In this document: positions 20,434-31,009 of the stretch, piece after piece | Layout of the letters: each line of letters opens with the position of its first letter | Numbering within the stretch: position 1 is the stretch's first letter | NCBI GenBank assembly: GCA_902651635.1 | Contig: CACRSC010000041.1 | Location: 20,901-84,900 of the forward strand | DNA: 64,000 nucleotides | Direction of reading: 5' to 3' | Source of the DNA: Mastigamoeba balamuthi | Lineage: Eukaryota; Evosea; Mastigamoebida; Mastigamoebidae | Notes under the pieces: model-generated | The model's input: the letters and a program-made list of their open reading frames with translations, nothing else | Database searches by the model: none | What the model was told of the DNA's origin: nothing | Made by a program: the position numbers and the translations under genes

Positions 20434-22258
20434 TCAGGCGATTGTGGTGAGGCCGCTGCGCCCGTTGGACCTGCGGATTCTCCTTATGCCCACGACGATG
20501 GCGGCGGTGACTGCGACGCCCAGCAGGCACACCATCACCAGCGGCCCCTTGGCGAGGGGCCCCCCGTGGAACGTGACGCCTGACAGCATCCCCGACACGT
20601 CCTCGCGCACGTTCGTCGTGCCCTCCTTGCTCATCTGCACGTCGAGCACTACCGAGCTCTTCTGCGCCGTCGGGATCTCCACGTTGCCAACCCACGGGAT
20701 GTACCCGGGCGCCGTCACAGTCATCTTGTACGTGCCGGGCACAAGGATCTTCCAGTAGCTGCCCGTCTCGGGGTCGGCCCGCACGGGGCGGCCCTGCGAG
20801 ACGTTGATCCTGGCCGCGGTGACGGGCAACTGCGTGGCGGCGTCCACGACGACGCCGCTCACGCCGAGGCGCAGCGGCACGCTGAGGTAGTCGAGCAGCG
20901 CGCGGCTGTTGTACTCCCACTCGCGGCCTATCGCGCTGGCCGGCGGCCACTTGCTCTCGCTGAGCTCGAGCGTGATGTCGTAGACGCCGTCGTTGAACAC
21001 GTAGTTCCAGTCCTGGGCGCCGCGGAAGAGCACGTACCACTGCGCGCCGTTGACGATGCCGCCGCGGAACTCTCTGCTGCGCGACATGAAGCTGTGGGCC
21101 TGCGCGTACACGCCCGCCAGCATGCGGAACACCGCGTCGTCCTCGCTCGCGCTGTACACGCCGCTCTTCCTGTTGGCGTTGGCGTCGAACGGGTAGTTGG
21201 CCACGACAGCGCCCCCGTGCATCCCCGCGCTCAGCACCCAGTGCTGTGCGGGTTTCCGTCGGTTACTCGTCGCGTAAAGCGGTGGGAAGCGGTGGGGAAT
21301 GGTTACGTGGAGGCGGGTGAAGTTCATGTAGGCGACGGTCTCGGGCTGGCGTCCCGCAAAGGTGTCAGGGTCCTTGAGGTACTGGTCAGGGAAGTCCCTG
21401 TTCAGGTCCACGTTATTTTTGTTCTCCCTCATGCGAGCCTCGTAGCCATCCGGGTTCACGGTCGGTACGAGCCATATCTGGATTTGTAAATCAGGCGGTG
21501 CGTCAGATCTCCGGAATATCTGGAATCTGGAAATCTTCTGTGCCCACGAACGTCGAGGTTGTCCACGAGGTTCCGGACGTCGGGCGAGCTGCCGTAGTTC
21601 TGGGCGAGGTGGTGTGCCAGGCGGATGATGAGCTCGCGGCCCACGACCTCGTCGCCATGCATGTTGCCGACGAGCTTGACGCCGGCCTCGCGGGGCTCGC
21701 GCACGTCGGGGTTGTCCGTCACGCGCAGCGCCACGATGGGCTTGCCGAGCGTGCTGTAGCCGATCGTGTGCAGCCTCGTGATGTTCGGGTACTGCCTCAC
21801 GAGGTCCTCGAACATCTCGATGAACTGGCATTGTTGCAATACAAGTGAATTCCTGTGACGCAACTCCGGCAAACCCCTCCTCCTCCCCCCCCNCCCCGAT
21901 ATATCGCGATGCGGGGGGAGTGCACCTGGGAGTGCGTGTGGTGTCGATCCCACTCGTTGTCCGAACGCTTCGATACGCGGCCCTCGTCCTCGGGGTGGAC
22001 CGGCACGGGGTCGTCCACCACATCGAACCCGCGGGCCGCGAGCTCTCTCCTCGCGCCCTCGGTCGCGTACGCCGTCGCGTACCCGCGGGCGGCGAAGTAG
22101 TGGTCGACGTCGGCGAACCGCGCGATCACGTCGACGTCGAAATCGCTGCGCACGGCGACGCGGACCGGGCGGGTGGCGGGGCGCGCCGCGGTGGCCGCGC
22201 AGGCCCACACGAGAGCCGCCGCGAGCAGCACCGCGCGAGCACGCCAACACGCTGCCAT
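20434..22258 (-). CDS. Membrane-anchored M14B carboxypeptidase (CPD/CPM-like)
   Basis: Four exons on the minus strand (21926-22258, 21552-21824, 21307-21477, 20434-21243) give 528 residues. An Ala-rich signal peptide (residues 1-25) and a pro-like segment come first. Then the metallocarboxypeptidase domain: Zn ligands in NMHGDEVVGREL (HxxE) and in SAGMHGGAVVANYPFD; substrate-site motifs VNPDGYE and NNVDLNRDFPDQY; catalytic Glu in ITLELSESKWPP. A transthyretin-like domain follows (LGVSGVVVDAATQLPVTAAR), then a C-terminal membrane helix (LVMVCLLGVAVTAAIVVG) and a basic tail. All catalytic residues are present. It should trim C-terminal basic residues from proteins in the secretory pathway or outside the cell. 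An ambiguous base at 21893 lies in intron 1 and does not touch the coding sequence. Confidence 0.92.
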
Positions 22259-22314
22259 TTAAAAATAAAGCAGACTGGCGAATTAAGAGTCGCCCAGATG
22301 TCAACACCGCACCC

Positions 22315-22335
22315 GAAGATATTCCGAGATATTCC
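22315..22335. promoter_or_regulatory. Tandem GATATTCC repeat in divergent promoter
   Basis: GATATTCC occurs at 22318-22325 and again at 22328-22335, exactly 10 bp apart (one helical turn). A further GATATC is at 22465-22470. All lie between the divergent carboxypeptidase and SERINC-like genes. Confidence 0.45.
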
Positions 22336-22516
22336 AAACTGCCGTAAACCGCCATTCCAGCACCCTTTCAGGGTTGCAGTTTGCCTGTGGTCTCTGCAAG
22401 TGACGGAGGGGCCACCAAGTGCGCAGGGCGAGGGCGGGCGGCGCCGACCCTCGAAGAAACCGAAGATATCTCGGCACAAATATACATCATTCGCTCGTCG
22501 CGAGAGCGGGAACGAA

Positions 22517-23676
22517 ATGCTGCTGTCCGCACTGCTGCGCATGTGGGTCTGGGTCGTGCCCGTGCTCGCGCTGCCCGTCTGCGCGCTGTCGCTCGGCCAC
22601 ACCGCGGCGCTGCGCCTGTCGCTGGCCCTGAGCATGTTCCACGCGCTGGCCTCGTCGCTGCGCGGGCTCCCCAAGGCCCTGGGCTACCCGCGCGCGCAGG
22701 CGACCTACGATTCCATGTCGGTTCTGCTCGAGTCTTCCGCGCTGGCCCTGTTCGCCTCGAGCGCCATTGCCCGCAGTGGCGCTCCGGGCCTCCTGGGCTC
22801 CGCATATGCCGTCGTTGTCGAGGTGCGTGCTTCCTTCCCGCCAAACCGCGTCGCCCTGTCAACTGACCCGCGCCGTGGGCTGCTCAGTGGGCCGGCCCTG
22901 CGTTCTACCTGTTCGAGGCGCTGCAGGTCGCCCGCGTGTGCGCGTACGCCGGCCGCACGCTGCGAGCGACGGCTGCCGTCGAGGACGCCTCCACAGCGCG
23001 CTCGCTGGTCGCCGCCGTCGTGGGGGCGTGCTTCGCCGTCGCCCTCTGGCTCGCCTCGAGCGTCTACGCCGTCGAGGGCTGCGCCAACCCCGCGCTGACC
23101 ACGGCGTGCGGCGCCGCCCTTGTCCTGTGCGCGGGGGTCGCGTTCGTGTCGACGCAGAGGGAGAAGGGGCTCGTCAGCCCGGCCCTGATGTCGCTCTACG
23201 TCGGCTTCGTCCTGTGGCAGGCGCCCAAGTCCGCGGCGCCCGCGGGGTCGGAGCAGGCGTCGCGCGTCCTGGGCACCATCTCGCGCCTCGTCGGCATGGG
23301 CCCCGTGACGCCGCTCGTCAAGCCGCAGCACGCGCCGCCCACGTTCTCCGGCATCCGCGCTGTGCTGCAGATCATCGTCGCGTGCTGCGCGGTCATGGTC
23401 AGCAAGCGCAGGATCCACGAGGACCCGTTCGCCGTCGAGGTCTCGGAGGAGGAGATCGACGACGAGGCCGAGGGGCATCTCGAGGGCGGGGCGCTCAAGC
23501 ACGCAGCCATGTCCGCGGCGTTCTCTGCGTCGATCGTGATTGCCTACACGCACGTCGTGCTCGCGTCGCTGGGGTACGTGACGGACAGCTTCCAGATCGT
23601 CATGCGCGTCGTGCAGGCTGCCACGCCCATCGCTCTCTGCGCCTACGACCTCACGCGCGAGGACGACGCCTGGTAA
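22517..23676 (+). CDS. SERINC-like multi-pass membrane protein
   Basis: Two exons (22517-22822, 22888-23676) give 364 residues with about nine hydrophobic segments. The second half resembles the SERINC/TMS1 family: a helix before GCANPALTTACGAALVLCAG, then a segment ending SPALMSLYVGFVLWQAP, which corresponds to the SLYVxYLxWSAxS motif. An acidic loop (EVSEEEIDD) precedes the last helices, as in SERINCs. SERINC proteins are lipid-handling membrane proteins (phospholipid scrambling; formerly linked to serine incorporation). The N-terminal half is shorter than in animal SERINCs and lacks the Cys-rich start. Family assignment is moderate; an unrelated helical membrane protein is the alternative. 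Confidence 0.65.
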
Positions 23677-23839
23677 CCCCCGACCGTTCCCACCAAATAG
23701 CACATGCGGACTGCTGCCCACCCACCGTTTTAATGGTATTCGTGTGAAAGAGTCAATTGCTACTTTCTTTGGCGTGTTGCACAAAGGTGGGAGAGGACTG
23801 ACAGTGCTCTCGTCTTTCTGGGGGGGACTGGTGCTGGGG

Positions 23840-25198
23840 TCAATAGGCGAGGGACATGCCCAGTGTGTAGACGTCGTTCAGCGAGACTTTCTCGTCGGCA
23901 GAGCTTATCCCTCCAAACACAACCAGCTCTCCTTCCGCAGACACCGCCCCGCAGTGATGCGCACTACGCGTCAGCGTTGCAGCGTGAGTCACCGCCAAAG
24001 AGGCAGAGGGTACAGCCAATCCCGAGCCTCCAGCTCTCCCCGCCAAAGCCCCCCTTCAGGTAGCGCCCCCCCCACAGAGGGCGCCAATAAAACGATTGAA
24101 TGCTTGATTGTACTCACCGGCCAATGGGGATCGGACCGCTGCCCCTGCGCTTGAACCACGAGCGACTCCCTGCGGCGGCTGTGAGTGCTGGGCACCACAG
24201 AGGAAGAGGGGGGGGGGGGGGCGCACCGAGGTTGTACTGGTGGATCTCGTTGGGATAGAGGCCCTTGGACGCGATGCCGCCCCACATGATGAGCTTGTCA
24301 TCGATGACCTCCGCGACCATCCCTGCCCTGCTGCCAGGCACTGCCCCGTTGGCCCTCGCGTCGCTCCACTTGCCCGAGGCTGGGCGGCCACTGCCTGTCA
24401 GCCCCGCGGTGGTGGAGGGGGAGGAGAGAGAGAGAGAGAGAGACGCGGACAGAGGTCGAGGATGCGGAGGTCCTCCATGTACTGGAGCCTTCCTGTCTCC
24501 ACGCCGCCCAGGGCGTAGAGGCAGCCGTCGTGGGCGACCAGCGAGCACTTCTTGCGAGGCTCCGGGGCCGCGGTCTGGCCGCCCGCCGGCAGCGTCGACC
24601 AGCAGAACTCCCTGAGGTCGAGCGCGTACACGTTGTTGTCGCGCGGCGCGGGCTCTCCGCCGAACACGTACATCGCCCCGCCCACGACGGCGCTCGAGTG
24701 GTACGCCCTCGCCGTCGGCGTGCTCCCGCTCACGCTCGTCGGCCTGCTCCACTCCCACGTCCCTGCGGGCGCCCGGTGGGTCGGCTGGGGCTGGGCGTGC
24801 TCGCAGGCGGGGGGGCTCTCTACCGAGGTCGAGGAGGAGGATCGCCGCCAGGGGGCCGTTGTCGACGTCGCAGCCGCCGTGCACGATCATCGTGTGCGTC
24901 CCCGGGATCACGTGGGCCCTGTGGCCCCACCTGCCCGTCGGCACGTTCCCCCCGCACTCGACCTTCCTCCACGCCCACGTCTCTGCGAGGGGCGCGCGGG
25001 GAGGGGGAGGGCGGTCAGCGAGCGGTGTCGCCGTTGGGACGGACACGCCGCACTGGTGTTGAGGACGTGGACGTCGTTGAAGGCCAGCGCAGTGCTGGTG
25101 CCCCCGAAGAGCACCAGCTCGTCGCCGTGCGCCACGAGGCTCGCCGAGTGGCGGCCCTGGGGCACCTGCCCCGTGCACTCCCTCGCGTGCCACGCCAT
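23840..25198 (-). CDS. Kelch-repeat beta-propeller protein
   Basis: Six exons on the minus strand (25054-25198, 24824-24982, 24451-24762, 24227-24394, 24118-24169, 23840-23963) give 319 residues made almost wholly of kelch repeats. Each blade shows the GR..HS / LVLFGG / NDVHVL pattern (LVLFGGTSTALAFNDVHVL, AMYVFGGEP, CLYALGGV, KLIMWGGIASKGLY, ELVVFGGISSADEKVSLNDV). About six blades fit one propeller with no other domain, as in RING9-like and host-factor-like kelch proteins. Function unknown; such propellers bind partner proteins. Introns 3 and 4 contain a (GA)n tract and a poly-G run on the plus strand. The exon 3 donor is uncertain between two nearby GT sites. Confidence 0.88.
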
Positions 25199-25437
25199 TG
25201 CAAGACGCTCAACGGGCAAACCAAACAAACAACGGCAGGAGGAGACGAGGCGCCGCGATTAATTTGATTTTCTCTGCTGTCGGTTGGGGTCGAGCAAATC
25301 CCTCGGAAAGCGGTACGAGACACGGTTCCGCGTTGTGGGCCCCACAAAGAGACGAGACGTGACAACAAGGGAACCACTGTGTTGCCGCAACGGCCACAAT
25401 GCGGTAGGGGAGCGGGTGGTGCGACGTCGCTGCCACG

Positions 25438-25765
25438 TCACACGGCCCACGTCTGGCCGGCGGCGATGCGCGCCGCGGCGGCCTTCATGAGCACCTCGTC
25501 GTCGGCGTCGCCCCACTCCCCGTCGCTGTCCCCGGCGTCGCCCTGGGCCGCGGCGGACCCGGCGGCGTCCATCTTCTTCTTGAGGGCCTCTGTTAAGCGG
25601 TCAGCAAAGCGTGGAAGAACCGAAGAGAACCGCAGGCCGTTTGCGGAACGGCGCACCGAGGACGGCCTTGTTGATGTGGTCGGTGGCGGTGATCTCGAAC
25701 TCCTCGGGCTTCATGGGAGGGAGGGGCTTGGGGTCGTTGCTCTGCGGGGCGCTGCTGTTCGACAT
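25438..25765 (-). CDS. Small acidic protein, unknown
   Basis: Two exons (25657-25765, 25438-25589) give 86 residues. A Pro-rich start (MSNSSAPQSNDPKPLPPMKP) precedes a helix (ITATDHINKAVLEALKKKMD) and an acidic, Asp-rich tail ending QTWAV. The 67-nt intron (GTGCGC donor) joins the helix in frame. Family not recognised. The clean frame, canonical intron and short 5' and 3' spacing support a real gene. Confidence 0.6.
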
Positions 25766-25817
25766 TTGGCGGTGGCGGCGCGCGACTGAAGGCGGCGAAA
25801 GATATGCCTGAATCTCA

Positions 25818-25839
25818 GGGGAGATACCCGGATCTCCCC
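25818..25839. promoter_or_regulatory. Inverted repeat in divergent promoter
   Basis: Arms GGGGAGAT (25818-25825) and ATCTCCCC (25832-25839) are perfectly complementary with a 6-nt spacer. The site is in the 262-nt gap between the small acidic gene and the M28 peptidase, 53 nt upstream of the former's ATG. Confidence 0.5.
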
Positions 25840-26027
25840 AGACGGGGTATTAATATTTTCTTTTCTTGCTTTGTCCTTCGCAAGAAACGAGCGGTCTCAG
25901 CCATACGTAAGCTCATCCGCACGTCCGGCACTGTCAGGCTGCCGTCGTACATGTGTCTCTGACGAACGTTCACCAAAAGTGCACTCGCGGGGAAAAGCTG
26001 TTCGCACGCCTGGCGACGTCGAGGAAA

Positions 26028-27698
26028 ATGTCTCAGGACTACCCGCCGGATGCCGCACCCGCCGCCGTGGTCCACGGCTCCTTCATCGTCGACGACGTAG
26101 ACCTCTCCGGCCGCCCCTTCCGCCGCCGCTGCCCGGCCGTCTCGCGGCGGACCGTCGTCGCCGTCGCCGCCCTCTGTGCCGCCGCGCTCTTCTTCGTGGG
26201 CCTCACGGTCGGCGTCGTCGTCCGCCTCGTGGCGCGCGCGCACGGGTTCCCCGAGATCGACGGCGCGGCGGTGCTGCGGCGCACGTCGGACCTCCTGGCG
26301 TCGGCTGGCGGAGCCCCGCCGGTGTCGGACGAGGCGCTGGGGGCGCAGGCCGAGTTCATTCTGGAGGCGCTCGACTCGCAGACGTCGTTCGTCTCGGCTG
26401 CGCACCGCGTCGAGTTCAACTCCACGCGCGTCGTGGGCACGCCCGAGCTGTCGCTGGTGGGGGGACTGCGCCCTCCCCCCTCCGCAGGCCCACTGACACG
26501 CCGGGGCGCGCAGGGAGGAGGCCAGGGGGCTCCGCTGGTGTACGGCAGGGACTTTGGCGTCGTCGGTGGCAGCAGGGGCGCGCGCCTCAACGCGGCCACG
26601 CTCTGGTCGGCCGCGGGCTGCGCAGAGGCCGACTGGGAGAGGCTCCCGCAGGGCTCGCTGGTCCTCAGCGCGCTGGGGTCCGTGTGCACGCTGCATAGGA
26701 TCGCCGAGCTCGCCGCCAGGTTTTGGCCCTTTTGTTTGAATTGGCGCAATTCCTCAACTGCGGCTCCAGAGGCAAGGCCGTTGGGGTCGTTGTGTACGAC
26801 GACGCCGGGGAGGGGCTCCCGGTGACAGCGAGCGTGGACACGGAGTTCCCCGTCTTCACGGCCACCCGCCGCGCTGCCGGACGCATCGCCGCGTCGGGCG
26901 CGGTCAGCCTGTCGCTGCAGACGACGACGCAGCTGCACTCGCAGGCCAACGTACTCGCGTCGACACGCTACGGCAGCACAGACTCGGTCATTGTCGTCGG
27001 TGCGCACCTCGGAATGGGCGCCAACGACAACGCGTGCGGGGCTGCGAGCGTGCTGGAGCTTGCCGTGCGGATGCAGCGCACGGGGCTGCACAGGAAGCTC
27101 AGGAACCGCGTCGTCTTTGCGTGGTGGGCCGGCGACCGCGAGGAGTTCGCGGGGGCCAGCGCGTTCCTGCGAGGCATGGACGAGGCGGAGCGCTCGAGGG
27201 TTGCTGCCTACATCGATGTCGACACTATCGGCAGCCCCAACTGGGTCCACTTTGTCAGCGACTCATCCGCGGCGCCCGAGCCGCTGCGCGCCGGCTGCTC
27301 TGTCATCGAGGACGCGCTGTCCAAGTACTTTGCCGCCAGAAGCCTGCCAACGTACCCGTTCGTCATGGACAAGGATTCGGACTACTCGCCCTTCCTGCAG
27401 CACGGCGTGCCTTCGGGAGGCCTCTACGCAGGGTCCATCGAGAGGAAGACACACACACAGCAGCAGGAGACCGGCGGCGAGCAGGGTGAGCCGTATGACC
27501 CGTGCTTCCACAAGTCGTGCGACACAATCCGCAACGTCGGGGTCAAGGGCCTCGCTCAGAAAGGCACGAGCACTCCCCGTGTCGTAACAGCTCTGACCGT
27601 ATCTCAACGCAGTAAACGCTCTCGCCGAAGCGATCGAGAACTTGGGGAGGAAGGACAACTTGGCGTCCATTCTGGGGCGCAAGCCGATTAAGGATTAG
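26028..27698 (+). CDS. Membrane-anchored M28 aminopeptidase
   Basis: Three exons (26028-26719, 26770-27563, 27613-27698) give 523 residues. The last intron has a GC donor (27564) and 49 nt; using it restores VNALAEAIENLGRK at the C-terminus, while reading through gives Arg-rich noise. A further 57-nt, frame-neutral intron at 26457-26513 is possible. One membrane helix (about 42-64) follows a short cytosolic tail, making a type II protein with the enzyme outside the cytosol. M28 signatures: GAHLGMGANDNACGAASVLE (metal-binding region), FAWWAGDREEFAGA, IDVDTIGSPN, SDYSPFLQHGVPSGGLYAG, and YDPCFHKSCDT with the last His ligand. The first metal His lacks the usual HLDS Asp partner and the EE motif is displaced, so activity is uncertain. 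Confidence 0.85.
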
Positions 27699-27733
27699 AA
27701 CCCCGTGTACCTTTTATTGCCTTTCATAGTGCA

Positions 27734-27739
27734 AATAAA
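27734..27739 (+). terminator. AATAAA polyadenylation signal after M28 gene
   Basis: A canonical AATAAA 36 nt past the stop, inside the 104-nt gap before the convergent RUN-RH gene. It is one of few such hexamers near a stop in this window. Confidence 0.45.
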
Positions 27740-27802
27740 TCGGGTTACCAACGATGACGCCTACCGTTGTTCTTTACACCTGCCGCAATGCCGACCGCCT
27801 CG

Positions 27803-30800
27803 TCACATCTGGGAGACGACCACCGATCTGCGGTTGAGTCGCGCACACCTGGGGCACTTGTTCGGGTCAAAGCACTTCCTGTGGAAGACCCCTTTGCACT
27901 TGGCACAGCTCACGGCCTCGGTGATCTGCCACGCATTCCGCTTAGCGGCAGGAGGGAAAGCAACGGCACATTGCGTACCTGAAACGGATAGATGGGCTGC
28001 CTGTCGTTGCACAGTTCGCAGATCGAGCCCTTGGCCTTGCAGATCGTGCAGAACGAGATGTGGTCAAACCACTTGACCAGCAGCTGTCCCAGAGTCTGCA
28101 TAGTTTCTTCCGCTTTGACGAGGATCTCCAGAGAGTACATCTGCGAGGATGTCAACTATGTGCAGGCCTGCGGTGTGTGTACTGACCGTGGGGTACTCGA
28201 CGTAGAAGCTTGGGGTTTGGTTCAGGGCCTTCATTGCGGGATCTTCCGAACTCAGCCTCGTGCACGTGAGGATGAAGTTGCGCATGTGGAATAGCTTGAA
28301 CCTCAGCGCCTGTTTCCTTGTACTCAGTAAAGGACAAGAGAGGAGACACGGTGCACGCAATACGCACACGCATGTCCCGGAGGGGCGTCGCCTTCTTGAA
28401 GATCTTGGGGTTTATTGCCCAGAGGTCGAAGGCCGGCTCGCTGAAGATGGTCTCGAGCAGCTCGAGTGAGCGGTTGTTGATCGGGTACTGGTTGAAGTCC
28501 CACGCGTGGAAGATGCGGGCAGGTACGTAGAACTTCTTCCCCGAGTGGCAGCGCGCGCAGAAGTACCTTCCCGTGTACGCGCACAGGCGGCCACTAGCGA
28601 ACAGCCCGGACCCTATCGGGGCCCCGCAGCCGTAGCACGTCTTCTCCTTGGTCTTGGGCTTCTCCGGAGGGTTGAAGAGGACAACCTTCTGGAGCCTGAG
28701 GCTGTTGTCCGTCACTGACGGGGTCGTGGACGCGGCCTGATGTTTTCCGTCGGACGATTCGCGCAGGGACGTGCGCAGCTTGATCTCAGAGCGGGTGAGA
28801 GGCTCGGGGTCCTTGACGTAGTCCTCTATGAGCACGCTGCCGAGCACGGACATCCGCGAGTCGACCTTCTTCGAGGACCTGCTCTCGAGGAACCCGCGGA
28901 ACGAGTAGTCGACCCCATCGTCGTACTTGTCGTTGTCCGAATCCGGTGCCGAGTCCGAGCCGGCGGCCTTGACGTCGTACGGAAACGCAGAGTCGAGTCC
29001 CACATCCATGTCCTCTACTGTCACGGGGCTCACAGGTTCGACGGGCTTGGGCTCGGGCTCGGGATCGGGCTCCGACTCGGCAGCGTCTTGAGGCTTATCG
29101 AGCTCTTCGCTCTCTACACGGAGAGCTGCGGGAGCCCAGACCGCAGGAACGACCACGATACCCTCAGGTGGAGAGCTGCTTGCTGGATGCGAGCTCGGGG
29201 CAGGTGGGGCAGGTCGCGACTGCTCGGGTAGGGACACAGTCGGCGGCGGGCTGTTGACGCTCTTCAGGTACGTCTTGTCGACGAAGCCCTTGGCCAGTGC
29301 GCGGGCCTTGAGCCCCTCGAAGCGCGCCCGCAGGCTCTCTTCGTAGCTGCGCAGCGCGTCGAGGCCGGGCTGCGCAGTCGGGTCGATGGTGACGGGCGGC
29401 GGCACGACGGGGATGCTCTCCTCTGCTCTTGCCACCGGAGTCACAGACGGTGCAATCTTGGCGGTGGCAACCGAAGCCGGGGCGACACCCAGAGGCTGAG
29501 TGGGCTCTAGCGGCTTGTCAACAGCGGCTGCCGTCTTCTGTGCGCTGGCCTTCGAAACAGCGGTCTCGAGCGAGGCACTGGGAAGAGGAGCCGGCGCCAC
29601 GCTGGTGGGCTTCTCCGGTATAACGGGCTCCTCTGGGTGCGCCGGCCGAGCAGCCTCGGCTGCTGCCACCGGCACAGGTGAGGCGGCGGTGGCTTCTTCC
29701 ACGGGAGTGGCCTCCGGGGTCTCCTTGTTCTCTGGGTCTCCCTGCACCACCTCCTCTGCCGAGGCCTGGGCCGGTATGTCCTGCGCGACGACAGTGGCCA
29801 CCTCTGGCACTGGCGGCACCTCAGCCCCCACGGCCACCACCCGGGGGCTGGCGCTTTCGCCTCCGGGAGCCCGCGGCTGCGGACACTCGGGGCTCTCGAG
29901 CGGGGCGCTCGACGCCTGCAGCTCCGCGGCATCGGGGCTCGCGCTCGGGGCGCCCGACAGCGGCTGCGTCGGAGGCGGCGGCGACGACACCGCGGACGAG
30001 CACTCCGACGACGACCTGAACGACGCGCGCGACTGGGCGTGCGCCTCCGGGGCAGCGGCCGCGGTCTCGTGCGGGGCCTCTCCCTCGATCGTGGCGAGCT
30101 TCCTCTTGGCGGCCTTCTTCCTCTTGGCCCCCTTGGGCTCCTGCAGCGCCTCGAGCCTCGCGTACGGCGTCTTGAAGCTGAACGCGACGGGCGCCAGCCC
30201 TACGAGCGTCTGCGCGGCCGTCTGCAGCTCCACGCGGGACGCGCACAGCGCCCAGCCCTCGTACGCCTCGCGGTGCTGCCCGGGCTCCGCCAGCGCCTCC
30301 AGCACGCCCGCCAGCGTACCCCGCGCGAGCGCGGCCTTGATCCACGCCCTCGCCCTCACCTATGCGAGCAGGCAACAGTGAGCCCACGCTGCGCCTGCTG
30401 GCTGCCTGCATTCGCGCGTACTGCGGGGGCTTCGGCGGGCAGCGGTATCGTGGTGCCTGGCTCGGCGGCCTCTATGAGAGCGCAGATCGACCTGGGGTCT
30501 GGGGTTGCCGCGCTGTTGGTTGCCTGCGCTGCTTGGCTGGAGCTGGTGATGGGGGGGAGGGAGGGAGGGAGGGAGGGCACCTCGCAGGCCGTGCAGCAGA
30601 ATGCGCTCGAGCACAGAAACGATCTCCAGGACCTCGCGCGACGAGTCCCCGAACACCTGGCTCTGTGGAAGGGAGGGCGGTGATGGAGTAAGCTACCTCT
30701 GCCTGCTGGGCCTGGATGGCGGGGGGTGTGGGCCGGACCTCGTCCCAGACAGAGAGCAGGGCCCGGACTGCCGTCTGCAGCTGCGCGAACAGGGAGGCGC

Positions 30801-30920
30801 GCTCCGCCCTGTGCTGGTGCTCCTCCGACCCTGCGACGAGGGAGCCGTCAGCGAATCGTGCGGCCCGATTCCAATACACGCCGCACTGTCCTCAGCCGCA
30901 AGCCACACCTCCTCTGTCAT
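27803..30920 (-). CDS. RUN + Rubicon-homology (RH) domain protein
   Basis: Eight exons on the minus strand (30887-30920, 30697-30830, 30581-30662, 30422-30498, 28368-30359, 28187-28309, 27979-28140, 27803-27925) give 908 residues. Residues 12-175 are a RUN domain (FAQLQTAVRALLSVW, LEIVSVLERILLHGLR, VRARAWIKAALARGTL, YEGWALC). A long Ala/Pro/Glu-rich, probably disordered middle follows. From about 683 a C-terminal RH domain of the Rubicon/PLEKHM1/DEF8 type (DUF4206) is clear: CYGCGAPI, YTGRYFCARCH, PARIFHAWDFNQYPINN, DLWAINPKIF, MYSLEILVKAE, then zinc-binding CTICKAKGSICELC and CAKCKGVFHRKCF. RUN+RH proteins are Rab7 effectors that control late endosome, lysosome and autophagosome traffic. Exon 4 boundaries are the least certain. 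Confidence 0.87.
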
Positions 30921-30941
30921 CCCGACCCCAAACCTGTGAAA

Positions 30942-30961
30942 GGAAGATCCCGCGATCTTCC
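30942..30961. promoter_or_regulatory. Palindromic element in 89-bp bidirectional promoter
   Basis: GGAAGATCCCGCGATCTTCC: 8-bp perfect arms around CCGC. It sits between the start codons of the RUN-RH gene (30920, minus) and the PONY-USP gene (31010, plus), 21 nt from one ATG and 48 nt from the other, so it is well placed to serve both. Confidence 0.55.
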
Positions 30962-31009
30962 AACGGAGAATCTGGAGGGCTGATTCACAATTCGGCAGCA
31001 GAGAAATTA

